A stretch of 64,000 bases of DNA from Chitinophaga cymbidii (lineage in GTDB: Bacteria; Bacteroidota; Bacteroidia; Chitinophagales; Chitinophagaceae): positions 1,426,001 to 1,490,000 of the forward strand of contig NZ_BKAU01000001.1 of NCBI RefSeq assembly GCF_007992715.1, read 5' to 3'. Of this stretch, positions 17,262-25,934 are shown one piece after another (position 1 is the first letter of the stretch; every line of letters begins with the position of its first letter). The position numbers were made by a program, and so were the translations under genes. The notes below the pieces were generated by a model. It saw only the letters and a list, made by a program, of their open reading frames with translations, was not told the origin of the DNA and did no database searches.

Positions 17262-17876
17262 TTAGAACAGGAAGCTTACGCCTAACGTAAACTGATCTGT
17301 AAAGGACAGACCGAATTCGCTTGTTTTGAATTTGGCACCTGAAGGCTCTGCTTTATTAACGGTGTTTGCATACATAATACCGCCAAAGGTACCTTCCAGA
17401 ACGAAGCTTTTTGTCACGAAATACGCGATCCCCGGTAATACGTTAGCATTAATAGTATTGAAGGAACTGGTCTTTGTGCCGTCTGTTTTTTGCTGGCCAA
17501 ATTCGTAAGAAACATTCGCCTCACCAAAGAATGCAAATTTGGAGCTGCCCAGGTTGTGGTAATTCCGAACAAAGATACCGGGAGCAATAGAGGTAGTTTG
17601 ATCTTTAGTTTCTACTCCGGCAACTTCTTCTTTGTGAGTACCGAAAGACGTGGTCGCAAAAACACCTACCATCCATTTGTCGCTAATTGCATAACCAACT
17701 TTGGGGCTGATGCCAAATGCAGTAGTTGTTTCTTTGTCATCAGAGCCGTCCGGCTTGTCGGTTCTGTTATAAACACCAACGTTACCACCCACCAAAAAAT
17801 CACCCTTAGCAACCTGTGCTTTTGCAAACTGAGTTCCAAACAGGCCCATTACGGCCAAAACGATCATTTTTTTCAT
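17262..17876 (-). CDS. outer-membrane beta-barrel protein
   Basis: 204 residues with a signal peptide (1-20, cut after AKA), alternating amphipathic strands rich in Gly, Thr and aromatic residues, and a C-terminal Phe (TLGVSFLF), the usual signal for barrel insertion. The size fits an 8-strand OmpW/OmpX-like barrel (PF13505-type). It is a single gene with its own terminator. Specific function unknown. Confidence 0.8.
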   Translation of the reverse strand: MKKMIVLAVMGLFGTQFAKAQVAKGDFLVGGNVGVYNRTDKPDGSDDKETTTAFGISPKVGYAISDKWMVGVFATTSFGTHKEEVAGVETKDQTTSIAPGIFVRNYHNLGSSKFAFFGEANVSYEFGQQKTDGTKTSSFNTINANVLPGIAYFVTKSFVLEGTFGGIMYANTVNKAEPSGAKFKTSEFGLSFTDQFTLGVSFLF

Positions 17877-17985
17877 CTGTCGTACAATTTAATTTTTGTG
17901 ATTATTTCAATAATTGATTCTGCTGTTTATGTTTCTACATACAAGCAAAGCAAATTGGGGAAGAAGAAATTGGCTGAATGATGGT

Positions 17986-18594
17986 TTACCGTAAGCCGTT
18001 AAAAAATATGGTCAGTACCATTCTTTCACGGTTCATAAATTCTTTTATATTTTCTGTATGATGAAGTTCAAAACCTGTAGCCTGCCATTTGCACCAGATC
18101 ACCCACAAACCAAACAACACATGCACCAGCATCTCGGCCGTCTTTTCCGGATCATGCTTCGCTGCTATCTCCCCGTTCGCAATCCCCTTGCGTATCCAGG
18201 CAGATAAAAAACAGATCTCCGCACGCTGTACCAGCTCTCCCACCTGACGCATCAGGTTCCCCGGCTTTTCCCGCACCCATTCGTGAATGCCGAAGAGAAA
18301 ATGATAATCCTGCAGGATCTTTTCCTTCAGCGCCAGGTACCGGTCCATCACCTGCTGCACCGTTACCGGCCCTTCCAGGTAGTCGCTGACATCCGCAAAA
18401 CACTGTGCAACGATCTTTTCGATCACCGCCACATAAATGCGGTCCTTATCCGGAAAATAGTAATACAAAGAGCCCTTCGACAAGTCAAGGTCCTTCGCGA
18501 TCTCCCCCATGGTGGTCTTGGCAAGACCATAGCGCGAAAAACGTTTCAGCGCAACCTCCAGTATCACTTCCCTTTTTTGATCCTGTTCAGCCAT
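17986..18594 (-). CDS. TetR family transcriptional regulator
   Basis: 202 residues. The N-terminal TetR HTH (about 8-55) reads VALKRFSRYGLAKTTMGEIA then LSKGSLYYYFPDKD. A helical C-terminal domain has a C-terminal part of the TetR_C type. The promoter region has a palindrome overlapping the -7 box, which suggests autorepression. No transporter or enzyme gene is next to it in the same direction, so its targets are unknown. Confidence 0.93.
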   Translation of the reverse strand: MAEQDQKREVILEVALKRFSRYGLAKTTMGEIAKDLDLSKGSLYYYFPDKDRIYVAVIEKIVAQCFADVSDYLEGPVTVQQVMDRYLALKEKILQDYHFLFGIHEWVREKPGNLMRQVGELVQRAEICFLSAWIRKGIANGEIAAKHDPEKTAEMLVHVLFGLWVIWCKWQATGFELHHTENIKEFMNRERMVLTIFFNGLR

Positions 18595-18621
18595 GAAGAA
18601 CTATAAAAAATGCTTTGACTT

Positions 18622-18667
18622 TTTGACTTTGCGGGTCAAATGTACGAAGTGTTTTGAAACTGCCAAA
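18622..18667 (-). promoter_or_regulatory. TetR promoter with overlapping palindromic operator
   Basis: On the minus strand TTTG (18667-18664), a 19-nt spacer and TACATTTG (18644-18637) form a perfect Bacteroidota promoter. The inverted repeat TTTGAC-N7-GTCAAA (18622-18640) overlaps the end of the -7 box and the start site, an ideal place for a dimeric repressor. Confidence 0.7.
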
Positions 18668-18838
18668 AGAAATTATAGCGGAATTTGAAAGAACTTAAAA
18701 ATATGACATGCATAATCTTACTGAAAAGCAAATATAAACAAATATTTTAATTACCAATATATAATTTGGCAAAGAATTGTTAAAACAGGCATGGGAGAAT
18801 GTTTGGGGTTGATTAAAGGGGTTGTAATGTTTACAAGT

Positions 18839-18868
18839 CAAAAAAAGAAGCTGGCCGGAGCCAGCTTC
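18839..18868 (-). terminator. terminator of the deoxyhypusine-synthase-like gene
   Basis: GAAGCTGGC (18847-18855) and GCCAGCTTC (18860-18868) form a 9-bp stem with a 4-nt loop, followed on the minus strand by seven T residues. Confidence 0.88.
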
Positions 18869-18878
18869 CGGAAATGAA

Positions 18879-19853
18879 TTACCAGCCCAGCAGGTAAGCG
18901 AAGATCAGCGGCGCAACAATGGTTGCATCTGACTCTACGATGAACTTGGGCGTATTGATGTCCAGCTTGCCCCAGGTGATCTTCTCATTGGGAACAGCGC
19001 CGGAATAGGAACCGTAAGAGGTGGTGGAATCGGAGATCTGGCAGAAGTAGCTCCAGAAAGGAACATCATGCCATTCCAGGTCCTGGTACATCATGGGCAC
19101 CACGCAAATGGGGAAATCACCGGCAATACCGCCGCCGATCTGGAAAAAGCCCACGCCCTTGCCGGAAGAATTCTTCCGGTACCAGTCGCTCAGCTCCACC
19201 ATGTATTCGATGCCGCTCTTCATGGTAGCGGCCTTCAGCTCGCCCTTGATGCAGTAGGAAGCAAAGATGTTACCCATGGTGCTGTCTTCCCAGCCTGGTA
19301 CTACAATGGGAATATTCCTTTCCGCCGCGGCGATCATCCAGCTGTTCTTCGGATCGATCTCGTAATGCTCTTTCATCACGCCGCTCAGCAGCAGCTTGTA
19401 CATATATTCATGCGGGAAGTAGCGTTCGCCCTTGCTCTCCGCATCTTTCCATATCTTGAAAATATGCTGCTGTATGCGGCGGAAAGCTTCTTCCTCGGGG
19501 ATGCAGGTATCTGTTACACGGTTAAAGCCGCCTTCCAGCAGTTCCCATTCGTCCTGGGGGCTCAGATCGCGGTAGTGCGGCACGCGCTTGTAATGCGTAT
19601 GCGCCACCAGGTTCATGATGTCTTCCTCCAGGTTGGCGCCGGTGCAGGAGATGATGTCCACTTTCCCCTGACGGATCATTTCCGCGAAGGAAATACCCAG
19701 CTCAGCCGTACTCATGGCCCCCGCGAGCGTAACCATCATTTTACCGCCTTCCAGCAGGTGCGTTTCATACCCCTTTGCAGCATCCACCAGGGCGGCCGCG
19801 TTAAAGTGACGGTAATGGTGCTGGATAAACTGTGAGATCGGTCCTTTATTCAT
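18879..19853 (-). CDS. deoxyhypusine synthase-like protein (putative homospermidine/spermidine-transferring enzyme)
   Basis: 324 residues of the deoxyhypusine synthase fold: NAD-binding segments such as GAMSTAELG, SCTGANLEEDIMNLVAH and IVVPGWEDSTMGN, and the C-terminal active-site stretch TWGKLD with Lys296 in place of the enzyme-bound imine Lys. Archaea and eukaryotes use this enzyme on eIF5A. Bacteria lack eIF5A, and some bacterial homologues make homospermidine or related polyamines. Which reaction runs here is not visible from sequence. It is monocistronic with its own terminator. Confidence 0.85.
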   Translation of the reverse strand: MNKGPISQFIQHHYRHFNAAALVDAAKGYETHLLEGGKMMVTLAGAMSTAELGISFAEMIRQGKVDIISCTGANLEEDIMNLVAHTHYKRVPHYRDLSPQDEWELLEGGFNRVTDTCIPEEEAFRRIQQHIFKIWKDAESKGERYFPHEYMYKLLLSGVMKEHYEIDPKNSWMIAAAERNIPIVVPGWEDSTMGNIFASYCIKGELKAATMKSGIEYMVELSDWYRKNSSGKGVGFFQIGGGIAGDFPICVVPMMYQDLEWHDVPFWSYFCQISDSTTSYGSYSGAVPNEKITWGKLDINTPKFIVESDATIVAPLIFAYLLGW

Positions 19854-19904
19854 AACAGTACAATATTTTGCTTGCGTTTAAGCCGCAAAGGTAAGATAAA
19901 GACA

Positions 19905-19937
19905 TAAAAAAACCGTTCCGTGATAAACGGAACGGTT
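19905..19937 (-). terminator. terminator of the PepSY-like protein gene
   Basis: AACCGTTCCGT (19911-19921) pairs with ACGGAACGGTT (19927-19937); on the minus strand it is followed by a T-run. It lies 46 nt past the stop of the gene at 19983. Confidence 0.88.
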
Positions 19938-19982
19938 ATGACTGATTAAACTAAAACTAAAACCGATTTGGGTGACTGTGAG

Positions 19983-20429
19983 CTACGCTTTTTGCAATTT
20001 CTTGAGGGTGGTAACATAACCGGAGGGTTGTGCTTTCAGCACGGTCCAGTGTGTTTCACTTTCCAGGGTGATCACGTAAGTGGTATTATCGTTTGCATCG
20101 TATTCCACTACGTTATGGATCTTCTGGTCAGGGAACTTCTTCATTAACTTGGTGATCACGCTCAGCGGCAGTTCGCTGTCTGTGATATAACGGGAAGTTG
20201 CGAGCAGGTTTCCTTCACCATCGAAGTGAGCGGTTACCTTGGATGCCTTTATGGTAAACTTGGCAACATATTTATCCTTGGTGCTGTACCAGGATACGTC
20301 TTCTGCTCCTGCAAATTCCTTGTTAAATGCGTCCATCACTTTTTTGTTGCTGACAGACTTGTCTCTGGCGAAAGCGGCGCTGCTGGCAAATACAGCAACG
20401 AGGGTAAGAATGGCGATAATTTTTTTCAT
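19983..20429 (-). CDS. periplasmic PepSY-like (BLIP-fold-like) protein
   Basis: 148 residues with a signal peptide (1-21, cut after AFA), then two short repeats with the pattern DVSWYSTKDKYVAKF and a Lys-rich end. This layout resembles the PepSY-like putative beta-lactamase-inhibitor family common in secreted Bacteroidota proteins. Function unknown. Its promoter is visible at 20485-20516. Confidence 0.65.
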   Translation of the reverse strand: MKKIIAILTLVAVFASSAAFARDKSVSNKKVMDAFNKEFAGAEDVSWYSTKDKYVAKFTIKASKVTAHFDGEGNLLATSRYITDSELPLSVITKLMKKFPDQKIHNVVEYDANDNTTYVITLESETHWTVLKAQPSGYVTTLKKLQKA

Positions 20430-20484
20430 GGCGGAAAAGTTTTATCTGGTTTTGTGTTTAAAAAAATTGTTTGTGATTACGATG

Positions 20485-20516
20485 TAAAAGTACTCCGGTG
20501 CGGAACGGTTGACAAG
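20485..20516 (-). promoter_or_regulatory. promoter of the PepSY-like gene
   Basis: On the minus strand CTTG (20516-20513), a 20-nt spacer and TACTTTTA (20492-20485) fit the Bacteroidota promoter with one mismatch in each box. The -7 box is identical to that of small-RNA copy A. Confidence 0.5.
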
Positions 20517-20842
20517 CGAATCTTTAAGAGTGGTCTGGCAAGATTAATTCAATGTTATGCATGTTATCACGTATATATAACAATGCATTTCGCGCACCCC
20601 TGAAATGCCGTACAGCAAAGGAGTTGAGCGGAAAGAGCAAATGTTGCACGAGCGAAGGTTAAGACTTTGTTAAAGTGGAATGCTGGTGACAACTGGTAGG
20701 ATGAAAAACACGTTTTTCAAAAGCGGACACTTATTCCCAATAGCGGACATCATCGCAGATAAGTCTTATCTTGGAGAAGCTGAAAGCCCCTGTTTATCGG
20801 GTTTTTACCATTCATAACCTGTCTTTTACCGTTCAACAGCCG
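20517..20842. other. intergenic region upstream of the AcpH-like gene
   Basis: No supported gene. A short direct repeat AGCGGACA occurs twice (near 20722 and 20746), 24 nt apart. A frame open from 20771 joins the AcpH-like gene but lacks an ATG start. Confidence 0.4.
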
Positions 20843-21436
20843 ATGAATTACCTCGCACACGCTTATTTATCTTTTCATGATCCTGCTATAACAGTCGGAC
20901 AAATGATCGCGGATTTCGTGAAAGGAAAACAGATATATAGTTATGATGAAAGGATACAGCAAGGTATCCGTTTGCACCGGGCGCTGGATGAGTTTACGGA
21001 CGGACATCCGGCCACACGCCAGGCTAAAGCCGTATTTCAGCCGGACTGCGGGCCTTACGGGCCCGTGTTTATGGACGTGGTGTACGACCATTTCCTGGCC
21101 AACGACCCCGAACACTTCTCCCTGCCATCCCTTGCCTCCTTTTCCGCATCTACCTATAATATATTAGCCGCGCATCAGGAACAGCTGCCGCCGGATTTTC
21201 AGCGGTTCTTCGCCTACATGCGCAGCGAGAACTGGCTATACAATTACCACAAGCGGGACGCCATCTTCCAGTCCTTTTCCGGCATTGTGCGCCGGGCGAA
21301 ATATTTTTCCAAACCGGCAACGGTACCGTTCGGGGTGTTCGAAACGCATTATGAAACGCTGGCGCTGTGCTACCGGCAGTTCTTCCCCGATGCGCTGGAT
21401 TATATGAAAAGCCGGTATGAAGGGGATCTTCCGTAA
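20843..21436 (+). CDS. acpH: ACP phosphodiesterase family protein
   Basis: 197 residues from ATG 20843. The start MNYLAHAYLSFHDPAITVGQ followed by GIRLHRALDEFTDGHP and VFMDVVYDHFLAND matches the AcpH/DUF479 family, HD-type hydrolases that remove phosphopantetheine from acyl carrier protein. The metal-binding His and Asp residues of HRALDEFTD and VVYDHFL are present. An upstream in-frame extension to 20771 exists but lacks an ATG and family similarity. Confidence 0.88.
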   Translation: MNYLAHAYLSFHDPAITVGQMIADFVKGKQIYSYDERIQQGIRLHRALDEFTDGHPATRQAKAVFQPDCGPYGPVFMDVVYDHFLANDPEHFSLPSLASFSASTYNILAAHQEQLPPDFQRFFAYMRSENWLYNYHKRDAIFQSFSGIVRRAKYFSKPATVPFGVFETHYETLALCYRQFFPDALDYMKSRYEGDLP

Positions 21437-21540
21437 AAGCGTCTTATCTGCAAGTGCTTCGAAAGCGCGCTTTTGAGGATTTTCTGAAAATCGCCTAGTT
21501 TTGGACATAAATTGATAATAACACAAAGAATACGCAGGTT

Positions 21541-22146
21541 ATGAGCAAGATCAAAACATTACTGGCCATTGTATGCCTGGCCACGTTGCAACCGGCTTTT
21601 GCGCAGGAAAAGAAAATGCCCCCCGTAGACCCCAGCCCGATGGACATGGCTTACTTTCCCGTCATGTACCCTTATGTATGCAAGGTAAAAGGAGAACCGG
21701 GCTCGCTGGTGGCCCGCGTGGTATTCAGCCGCCCGCAGAAAAAAGGCCGTCCCATTTTCGGCAACCTGGTGGAATATGGCAAAGTATGGCGCCTGGGAGC
21801 CAATGAAGCCACGGAAGTGGAGTTCTACCGCCCGGTGGTGATCGGTGGCAGGCAGGTACCCAAAGGCCGCTACACCCTTTACGCCATCCCGTCTGAAAAC
21901 AAATGGACCGTCATCGTCAATAAACAAACCGATATCTGGGGCGCTTATAAATATGAACAAAGCCTTGATCTCGTGCGTACAGACGTGCCTGTGAGTACAT
22001 CAGACGAAGAGCTGGAAGCCTTCAGCATGGTGTTCGAAAAAGCATCTTACGGCGCTAACCTGCTGATGGGCTGGGACAAAACACAGGTAAGCCTCCCCAT
22101 CCGCTGGAGCGACGCTACCGCATCCACCGGCAAGAAAAGGAAATAA
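21541..22146 (+). CDS. DUF2911 domain-containing protein
   Basis: 201 residues with a signal peptide (1-21, cut after AFA) and the family core ARVVFSRPQKKGRPIFGNLV followed by YGKVWRLGANEATEVEF. It is a periplasmic beta-rich protein family of Bacteroidota with no known activity. It ends at a clear terminator. Confidence 0.9.
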   Translation: MSKIKTLLAIVCLATLQPAFAQEKKMPPVDPSPMDMAYFPVMYPYVCKVKGEPGSLVARVVFSRPQKKGRPIFGNLVEYGKVWRLGANEATEVEFYRPVVIGGRQVPKGRYTLYAIPSENKWTVIVNKQTDIWGAYKYEQSLDLVRTDVPVSTSDEELEAFSMVFEKASYGANLLMGWDKTQVSLPIRWSDATASTGKKRK

Positions 22147-22172
22147 AATACTGGTATTCAACAGTTATAATA

Positions 22173-22197
22173 AAAGGCAGCGAAACCCGCTGCCTTT
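22173..22197 (+). terminator. terminator of the DUF2911 gene
   Basis: AAAGGCAGCG (22173-22182) and CGCTGCCTTT (22188-22197) form a 10-bp stem with a 5-nt loop. Confidence 0.85.
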
Positions 22198-22228
22198 ATT
22201 CATATATAGGTATAGAGAAAAAGAGGAA

Positions 22229-22288
22229 TAAAAAAAGCGGTAAGAATACCGCCTTCAGAAATTTTTAACCATATCCTATGAAAAACCT
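22229..22288 (-). ncRNA. small RNA family, copy A
   Basis: A predicted minus-strand RNA of about 58 nt. It begins near CAGG after a TACTTTTA promoter box and carries the conserved box GGTTTTTCATAGGATATGG. It ends at the hairpin GCGGU-AUUCUU-ACCGC (22237-22252) and a T-run. The same box and loop recur in copies B, C and D. It lies alone between the DUF2911 gene and the cystathionine gamma-synthase-like gene, antisense to both neighbours' direction. Confidence 0.65.
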
Positions 22289-22292
22289 GCCG

Positions 22293-22352
22293 TAAAAGTA
22301 TACGATAAACGGATAAGGTAAAAACCGTTTCTGGTGAACGCATCAAAATTCC
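22293..22352 (-). promoter_or_regulatory. promoter and upstream element of small RNA copy A
   Basis: On the minus strand TTTT (22323-22320), a 19-nt spacer and TACTTTTA (22300-22293) form the promoter. The shared upstream element, whose plus-strand form is GGTGAACGCATCAAAATTCC, begins 33 nt beyond the -7 box (22334). Confidence 0.5.
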
Positions 22353-22424
22353 TCGTGACCGTCATATATCACAAGGTATGCATAGGTCTTTACCGGCATA
22401 CATACGGGAAATTCACGTGAAAGT

Positions 22425-22487
22425 GCGTAGTAATAAGCATTTCACAGCTTGCGTAATACTACGTAAGTGTTATAGTATAACTACGTA
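22425..22487. promoter_or_regulatory. operator-like repeats upstream of the cystathionine gamma-synthase gene
   Basis: ACTACGTA occurs at 22458-22465 and 22480-22487, exactly 22 nt (two helical turns) apart. CGTAGTA at 22426-22432 is an inverted copy of the core. Between the two direct copies is the perfect palindrome GTTATA-G-TATAAC (22469-22481). This arrangement looks like a binding array for a dimeric regulator. Confidence 0.45.
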
Positions 22488-22542
22488 TATCCGTTATATA
22501 TTCTGTTTTGAAGCGCCTGAAAGTCCCCATTCCCAAAATCCT

Positions 22543-22550
22543 TACCTTTG
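22543..22550 (+). promoter_or_regulatory. candidate -7 element of the cystathionine gamma-synthase gene
   Basis: TACCTTTG matches TAnnTTTG and lies 25 nt before the ATG. No -33 TTTG at the correct distance, which would fit a promoter needing an activator at the upstream repeats. Confidence 0.4.
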
Positions 22551-22575
22551 GAGTTCTCATAAAATATAGCAAACC

Positions 22576-23715
22576 ATGAAGTTAGGTACCAGGCTTATTC
22601 ACGCAGGCGTAGAGCCGGACCCCTCCACAGGGGCCATTATGACGCCCATCTTCCAGACTTCCACCTATGTGCAGAACGCTCCGGGTGATCACAAGGGCTA
22701 TGAATACGCCCGTACCCAGAACCCCACGCGCCACGCCCTACAGAACGCGCTGGCTGCCATAGAGAACGGAAAACATGGTCTTTGCTTCAGCAGCGGCATG
22801 GCCGCCACCGACGCAGTGATGAAGCTGCTTTCTCCCGGTGATGAAGTGATCGCCTCCAGCGACCTTTACGGCGGCAGCTACCGCATCTTCACAAAGGTCT
22901 ACGCCCGCTACGGCGTTAAATTCCATTTCGTGAACATGCACGACGCGCAGCAGATCGCGCCTTTCATCAACGCACAAACGAAAATGATCTGGATCGAAAC
23001 GCCGACCAATCCCTTGCTGAATATCATCGACATAGCCGCCTGCGCGGCCATTGCCCAGGAACATAAAGTGCTGCTGGCGGTGGACAATACTTTTGCCTCG
23101 CCCTACCTGCAGAACCCGCTTGATCTTGGTGCGGATATTGTAGTACATTCCGCCACAAAATACCTTGGTGGCCACAGCGATGTGGTGCATGGCGCGGTGA
23201 TCGTGAAAGACGATGCGCTCGCGGAGCAGCTGGCCTTCGTTCAGAACAGCTGCGGAGCCGTACCGGGGCCGCAGGACTGCTTCCTGATACTGCGCGGATT
23301 GAAAACCCTGCACGTACGCATGCAAAGGCATTGCGAGAACGGAGAGGCCGTTGCGCGCTTCCTGCGGGAACATCCGAAAGTTGGAAAAGTATTGTGGTGC
23401 GGATTTGAAGATCATCCCAATCATGCGATCGCTAAAAAACAGATGCGCGGCTTCGGCGGCATGATCTCCTTCACGCTGAAAGATGACAGCCAGCCGGCGG
23501 CGCTCAAGGTATTGAGCGGTACAAAACTCTTCTCCCTGGCCGAATCACTCGGCGGCGTGGAGTCGCTCATCGGGCATCCCGCCACGATGACGCATGCGTC
23601 CATCCCGAGAGAAGAAAGAATAAAGAACGGGCTGACGGACTCGCTGATGCGGCTGAGTGTAGGCATCGAAGACGCCGCCGACCTGGTGGAAGACCTGAAA
23701 CAGGCGATAGGCTAG
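22576..23715 (+). CDS. cystathionine gamma-synthase/lyase family PLP enzyme
   Basis: 379 residues of the Cys/Met metabolism PLP family (fold type I). It has the substrate-side [28 protein letters not shown] and the Schiff-base Lys195 in [12 protein letters not shown]. It converts O-acylhomoserine with cysteine to cystathionine or cleaves cystathionine. Sequence alone does not separate synthase (MetB) from lyase (MetC/CTH-like). There are no other methionine genes nearby. The upstream region has an operator-like repeat array. Confidence 0.9.
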   Translation: MKLGTRLIHAGVEPDPSTGAIMTPIFQTSTYVQNAPGDHKGYEYARTQNPTRHALQNALAAIENGKHGLCFSSGMAATDAVMKLLSPGDEVIASSDLYGGSYRIFTKVYARYGVKFHFVNMHDAQQIAPFINAQTKMIWIETPTNPLLNIIDIAACAAIAQEHKVLLAVDNTFASPYLQNPLDLGADIVVHSATKYLGGHSDVVHGAVIVKDDALAEQLAFVQNSCGAVPGPQDCFLILRGLKTLHVRMQRHCENGEAVARFLREHPKVGKVLWCGFEDHPNHAIAKKQMRGFGGMISFTLKDDSQPAALKVLSGTKLFSLAESLGGVESLIGHPATMTHASIPREERIKNGLTDSLMRLSVGIEDAADLVEDLKQAIG

Positions 23716-23816
23716 TTTCAGCGCCGGATTAGAAAAACCGGGAGAAACACCTTACTTTTAGCCGATACACCTACGTCCCCGCTGCATTGCAGCGGGAGTC
23801 CATATACCATAACCAT

Positions 23817-24590
23817 ATGAAGTCCCAACAACTGAGAGATTTTTTAGACGCCAAAGCGGCATATTACAATCAGCCGGCGTTTGTAGCCGGGGACCCGATC
23901 AGCATCCCCCACCGCTACAGCCTGCTGCAGGACATCGAGATAGCCGGACTATTTGCCGCCATACTGGCCTGGGGCAACCGTACTACTATTATCAACAAGT
24001 GTACGGAGCTGATGGAGCTCTTTGATAACGCACCTTACGATTTCATCCTGAACCACCAGGCGCAGGACCGGATGCGCCTTATGGGCTTCAAACACCGGAC
24101 CTTCAACGGGCTGGACCTGATGTATTTCGTAGAGTTCCTCCAGCACTATTATTCCAATGTGACCTCCCTGGAATTCGCTTTCAGCGGGCACATGGACGAT
24201 ACGGACAAAGACACGGAGAAAGCGCTCACCGGCTTTCACAACATGTTCTTTACCCTGGAGCACCCGGAACGCACGCGCAAGCATGTTTCCAGCCCCGAAG
24301 GCAATTCCGCCTGCAAACGGCTCAACATGTTCCTGCGCTGGATGGTGCGGAGCGATGAAAATGGCGTGGATTTTGGTTTATGGAAATATATTTCGCCTTC
24401 GCAGCTCGTATGCCCGATGGACGTTCACGTCAGCCGCGTGGCGGCAAGGCTCGGGCTCATTGAAAAAGCGGAAGCCAACTGGAAAACAGCACAGGAGCTG
24501 ACAGCCATGCTCCGGACGCTCGATCCCGAAGATCCGGTCAAATATGATTTTGCGCTGTTTGGCCTGGGGGTGATAGAAAAATATGTTTAA
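23817..24590 (+). CDS. TIGR02757 (DUF2400) family protein
   Basis: 257 residues from ATG 23817. The family pattern is present: an N-terminal helical LRDFLDAKAAYYN and later ILAWGNRTTIINKC, CKRLNMFLRWMVR and PMDVHVSRVAARLG. The fold is related to HhH-GPD DNA glycosylases, but activity is unproven. A perfect 8-bp hairpin (23778-23796) with a 3-nt loop lies in the leader. Confidence 0.88.
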   Translation: MKSQQLRDFLDAKAAYYNQPAFVAGDPISIPHRYSLLQDIEIAGLFAAILAWGNRTTIINKCTELMELFDNAPYDFILNHQAQDRMRLMGFKHRTFNGLDLMYFVEFLQHYYSNVTSLEFAFSGHMDDTDKDTEKALTGFHNMFFTLEHPERTRKHVSSPEGNSACKRLNMFLRWMVRSDENGVDFGLWKYISPSQLVCPMDVHVSRVAARLGLIEKAEANWKTAQELTAMLRTLDPEDPVKYDFALFGLGVIEKYV

Positions 24591-24654
24591 GATAAAAAGT
24601 TACGAATGAAACCGAAAGGTTCCATGAGGCCAATAAAAAGACAAACAATTACGA

Positions 24655-25593
24655 ATGAAAAAGATTACCGGATTGGCAGCACTGCTCTGCAGCTTTGCTA
24701 TTTCGCTCTCCGCGCAGGAATATGTGGAGCTTGATTACAAATTTAAAACGGGGGATGAGTTTGCATTGCAGCAGGAAAGCCGCAGTGAAACCTACATGAC
24801 GGTAAGTGAAGTGGTGCAGCGCACTACCCGCGACTACAATACCCAGATGACCATCAAGGTTACCGAATCAGGCCCCGGCCGCGTACTGCTGGCCTGGATG
24901 TACACCGACCTGAAGTTTAACTTCAACGCCAAGAACGTTAATATATTCGTAGACGCGAAAACCACCAGCGAAGAACCCCTGCAGGGCGCGCTCAAACTGA
25001 TGCTGGACCAGCCTTTCACCGTAGAGATACAAACCAACGGCATCATCAACAAGGTAGATGGCCTGGATGCGCTGATGGACAAAGCTTCCGCCGCCTTCTC
25101 CTCACTCAAGTCAGATGAACAGGAAGCCTATAAAAAGCTCCTGAAAGATCAGTTCGGCACCGACGCTTTCCGCTCCTGGCTGGAACAATTGCTGGTAATA
25201 TACCCGGTGCACGGCATCAAGAACGGCACCCAGTGGGAAGAAACCGTTCCGCTGAGAACAGGGCTCAAAGGCAGGGTAGACCTTTACTGGAACCTGCTTT
25301 ACTGGGACAGCAACTCGGCCAAGATCAACGGCACCGGCAACGTGAAAACTGATAAAACAGAAACTTTCACCGTGGAAGACGGCATACAGGCCACCGCTTC
25401 CATCCAGGGCACACAGACCAGCAATTACGTGATCAACCGCGAAAGCGGCTTCCCGAGCCTTTGCGTGCAGCATACCGAGATGAACGGCGAATACGTTTAT
25501 CTTGCCAACCGCAAAAAACAGCTGAGAAAAGACCTGACCGTGCCCGTGCGCATTACCACCAACGCATCTTACAAGATCAAGCAAATGAAATAA
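24655..25593 (+). CDS. DUF6263-like secreted protein
   Basis: 312 residues with a signal peptide (1-21, cut after LSA), then a beta-rich region without membrane segments. The pattern YKFKTGDEFALQQES and the later TQTSNYVINRESGFP fit the DUF6263 family, which is of unknown function. It is coupled to the next gene through a 1-nt stop/start overlap (TAATG). Confidence 0.7.
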   Translation: MKKITGLAALLCSFAISLSAQEYVELDYKFKTGDEFALQQESRSETYMTVSEVVQRTTRDYNTQMTIKVTESGPGRVLLAWMYTDLKFNFNAKNVNIFVDAKTTSEEPLQGALKLMLDQPFTVEIQTNGIINKVDGLDALMDKASAAFSSLKSDEQEAYKKLLKDQFGTDAFRSWLEQLLVIYPVHGIKNGTQWEETVPLRTGLKGRVDLYWNLLYWDSNSAKINGTGNVKTDKTETFTVEDGIQATASIQGTQTSNYVINRESGFPSLCVQHTEMNGEYVYLANRKKQLRKDLTVPVRITTNASYKIKQMK

Positions 25594-25928
25594 TGTCCGG
25601 ACGTTACCTACAGGAAACCGGCGAATGGCTGCAGGAAAATGCGGGCATTCGTGTACCCGCCGCCGTAAGCATGGAAGACCTGCGGAAACGGCTGGCAGAA
25701 AGGCTTGAAGTATTGGTGGAGCGGGACTTCCAGCAGTTCGTGCTGCTGCTCTACCAGGTAGATGTATCGGAGCGGAAGGTAAAAGAGATCCTGGCGGCCG
25801 AAAGCTACCCGGACGTATTCAATTCTCTCGCGCAGCTGATCATCGACCGGCAAATGGAAAAGATCCGGAGCCGGGAGATATACCGCCAGCCTCCGGAAAG
25901 TCTTACAGACGACGAAGAAAAATGGTAG
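25593..25928 (+). CDS. small helical hypothetical protein
   Basis: 111 residues starting at the ATG that overlaps the preceding stop codon. It is predicted helical and strongly charged (RKRLAERLEVLVERDFQQF), with no signal or membrane segment. The tight coupling to the DUF6263-like gene suggests a joint role, but I do not recognise a family. It ends 7 nt from the convergent fatty acid hydroxylase gene. Confidence 0.7.
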   Translation: MSGRYLQETGEWLQENAGIRVPAAVSMEDLRKRLAERLEVLVERDFQQFVLLLYQVDVSERKVKEILAAESYPDVFNSLAQLIIDRQMEKIRSREIYRQPPESLTDDEEKW

Positions 25929-25934
25929 AAAAGA

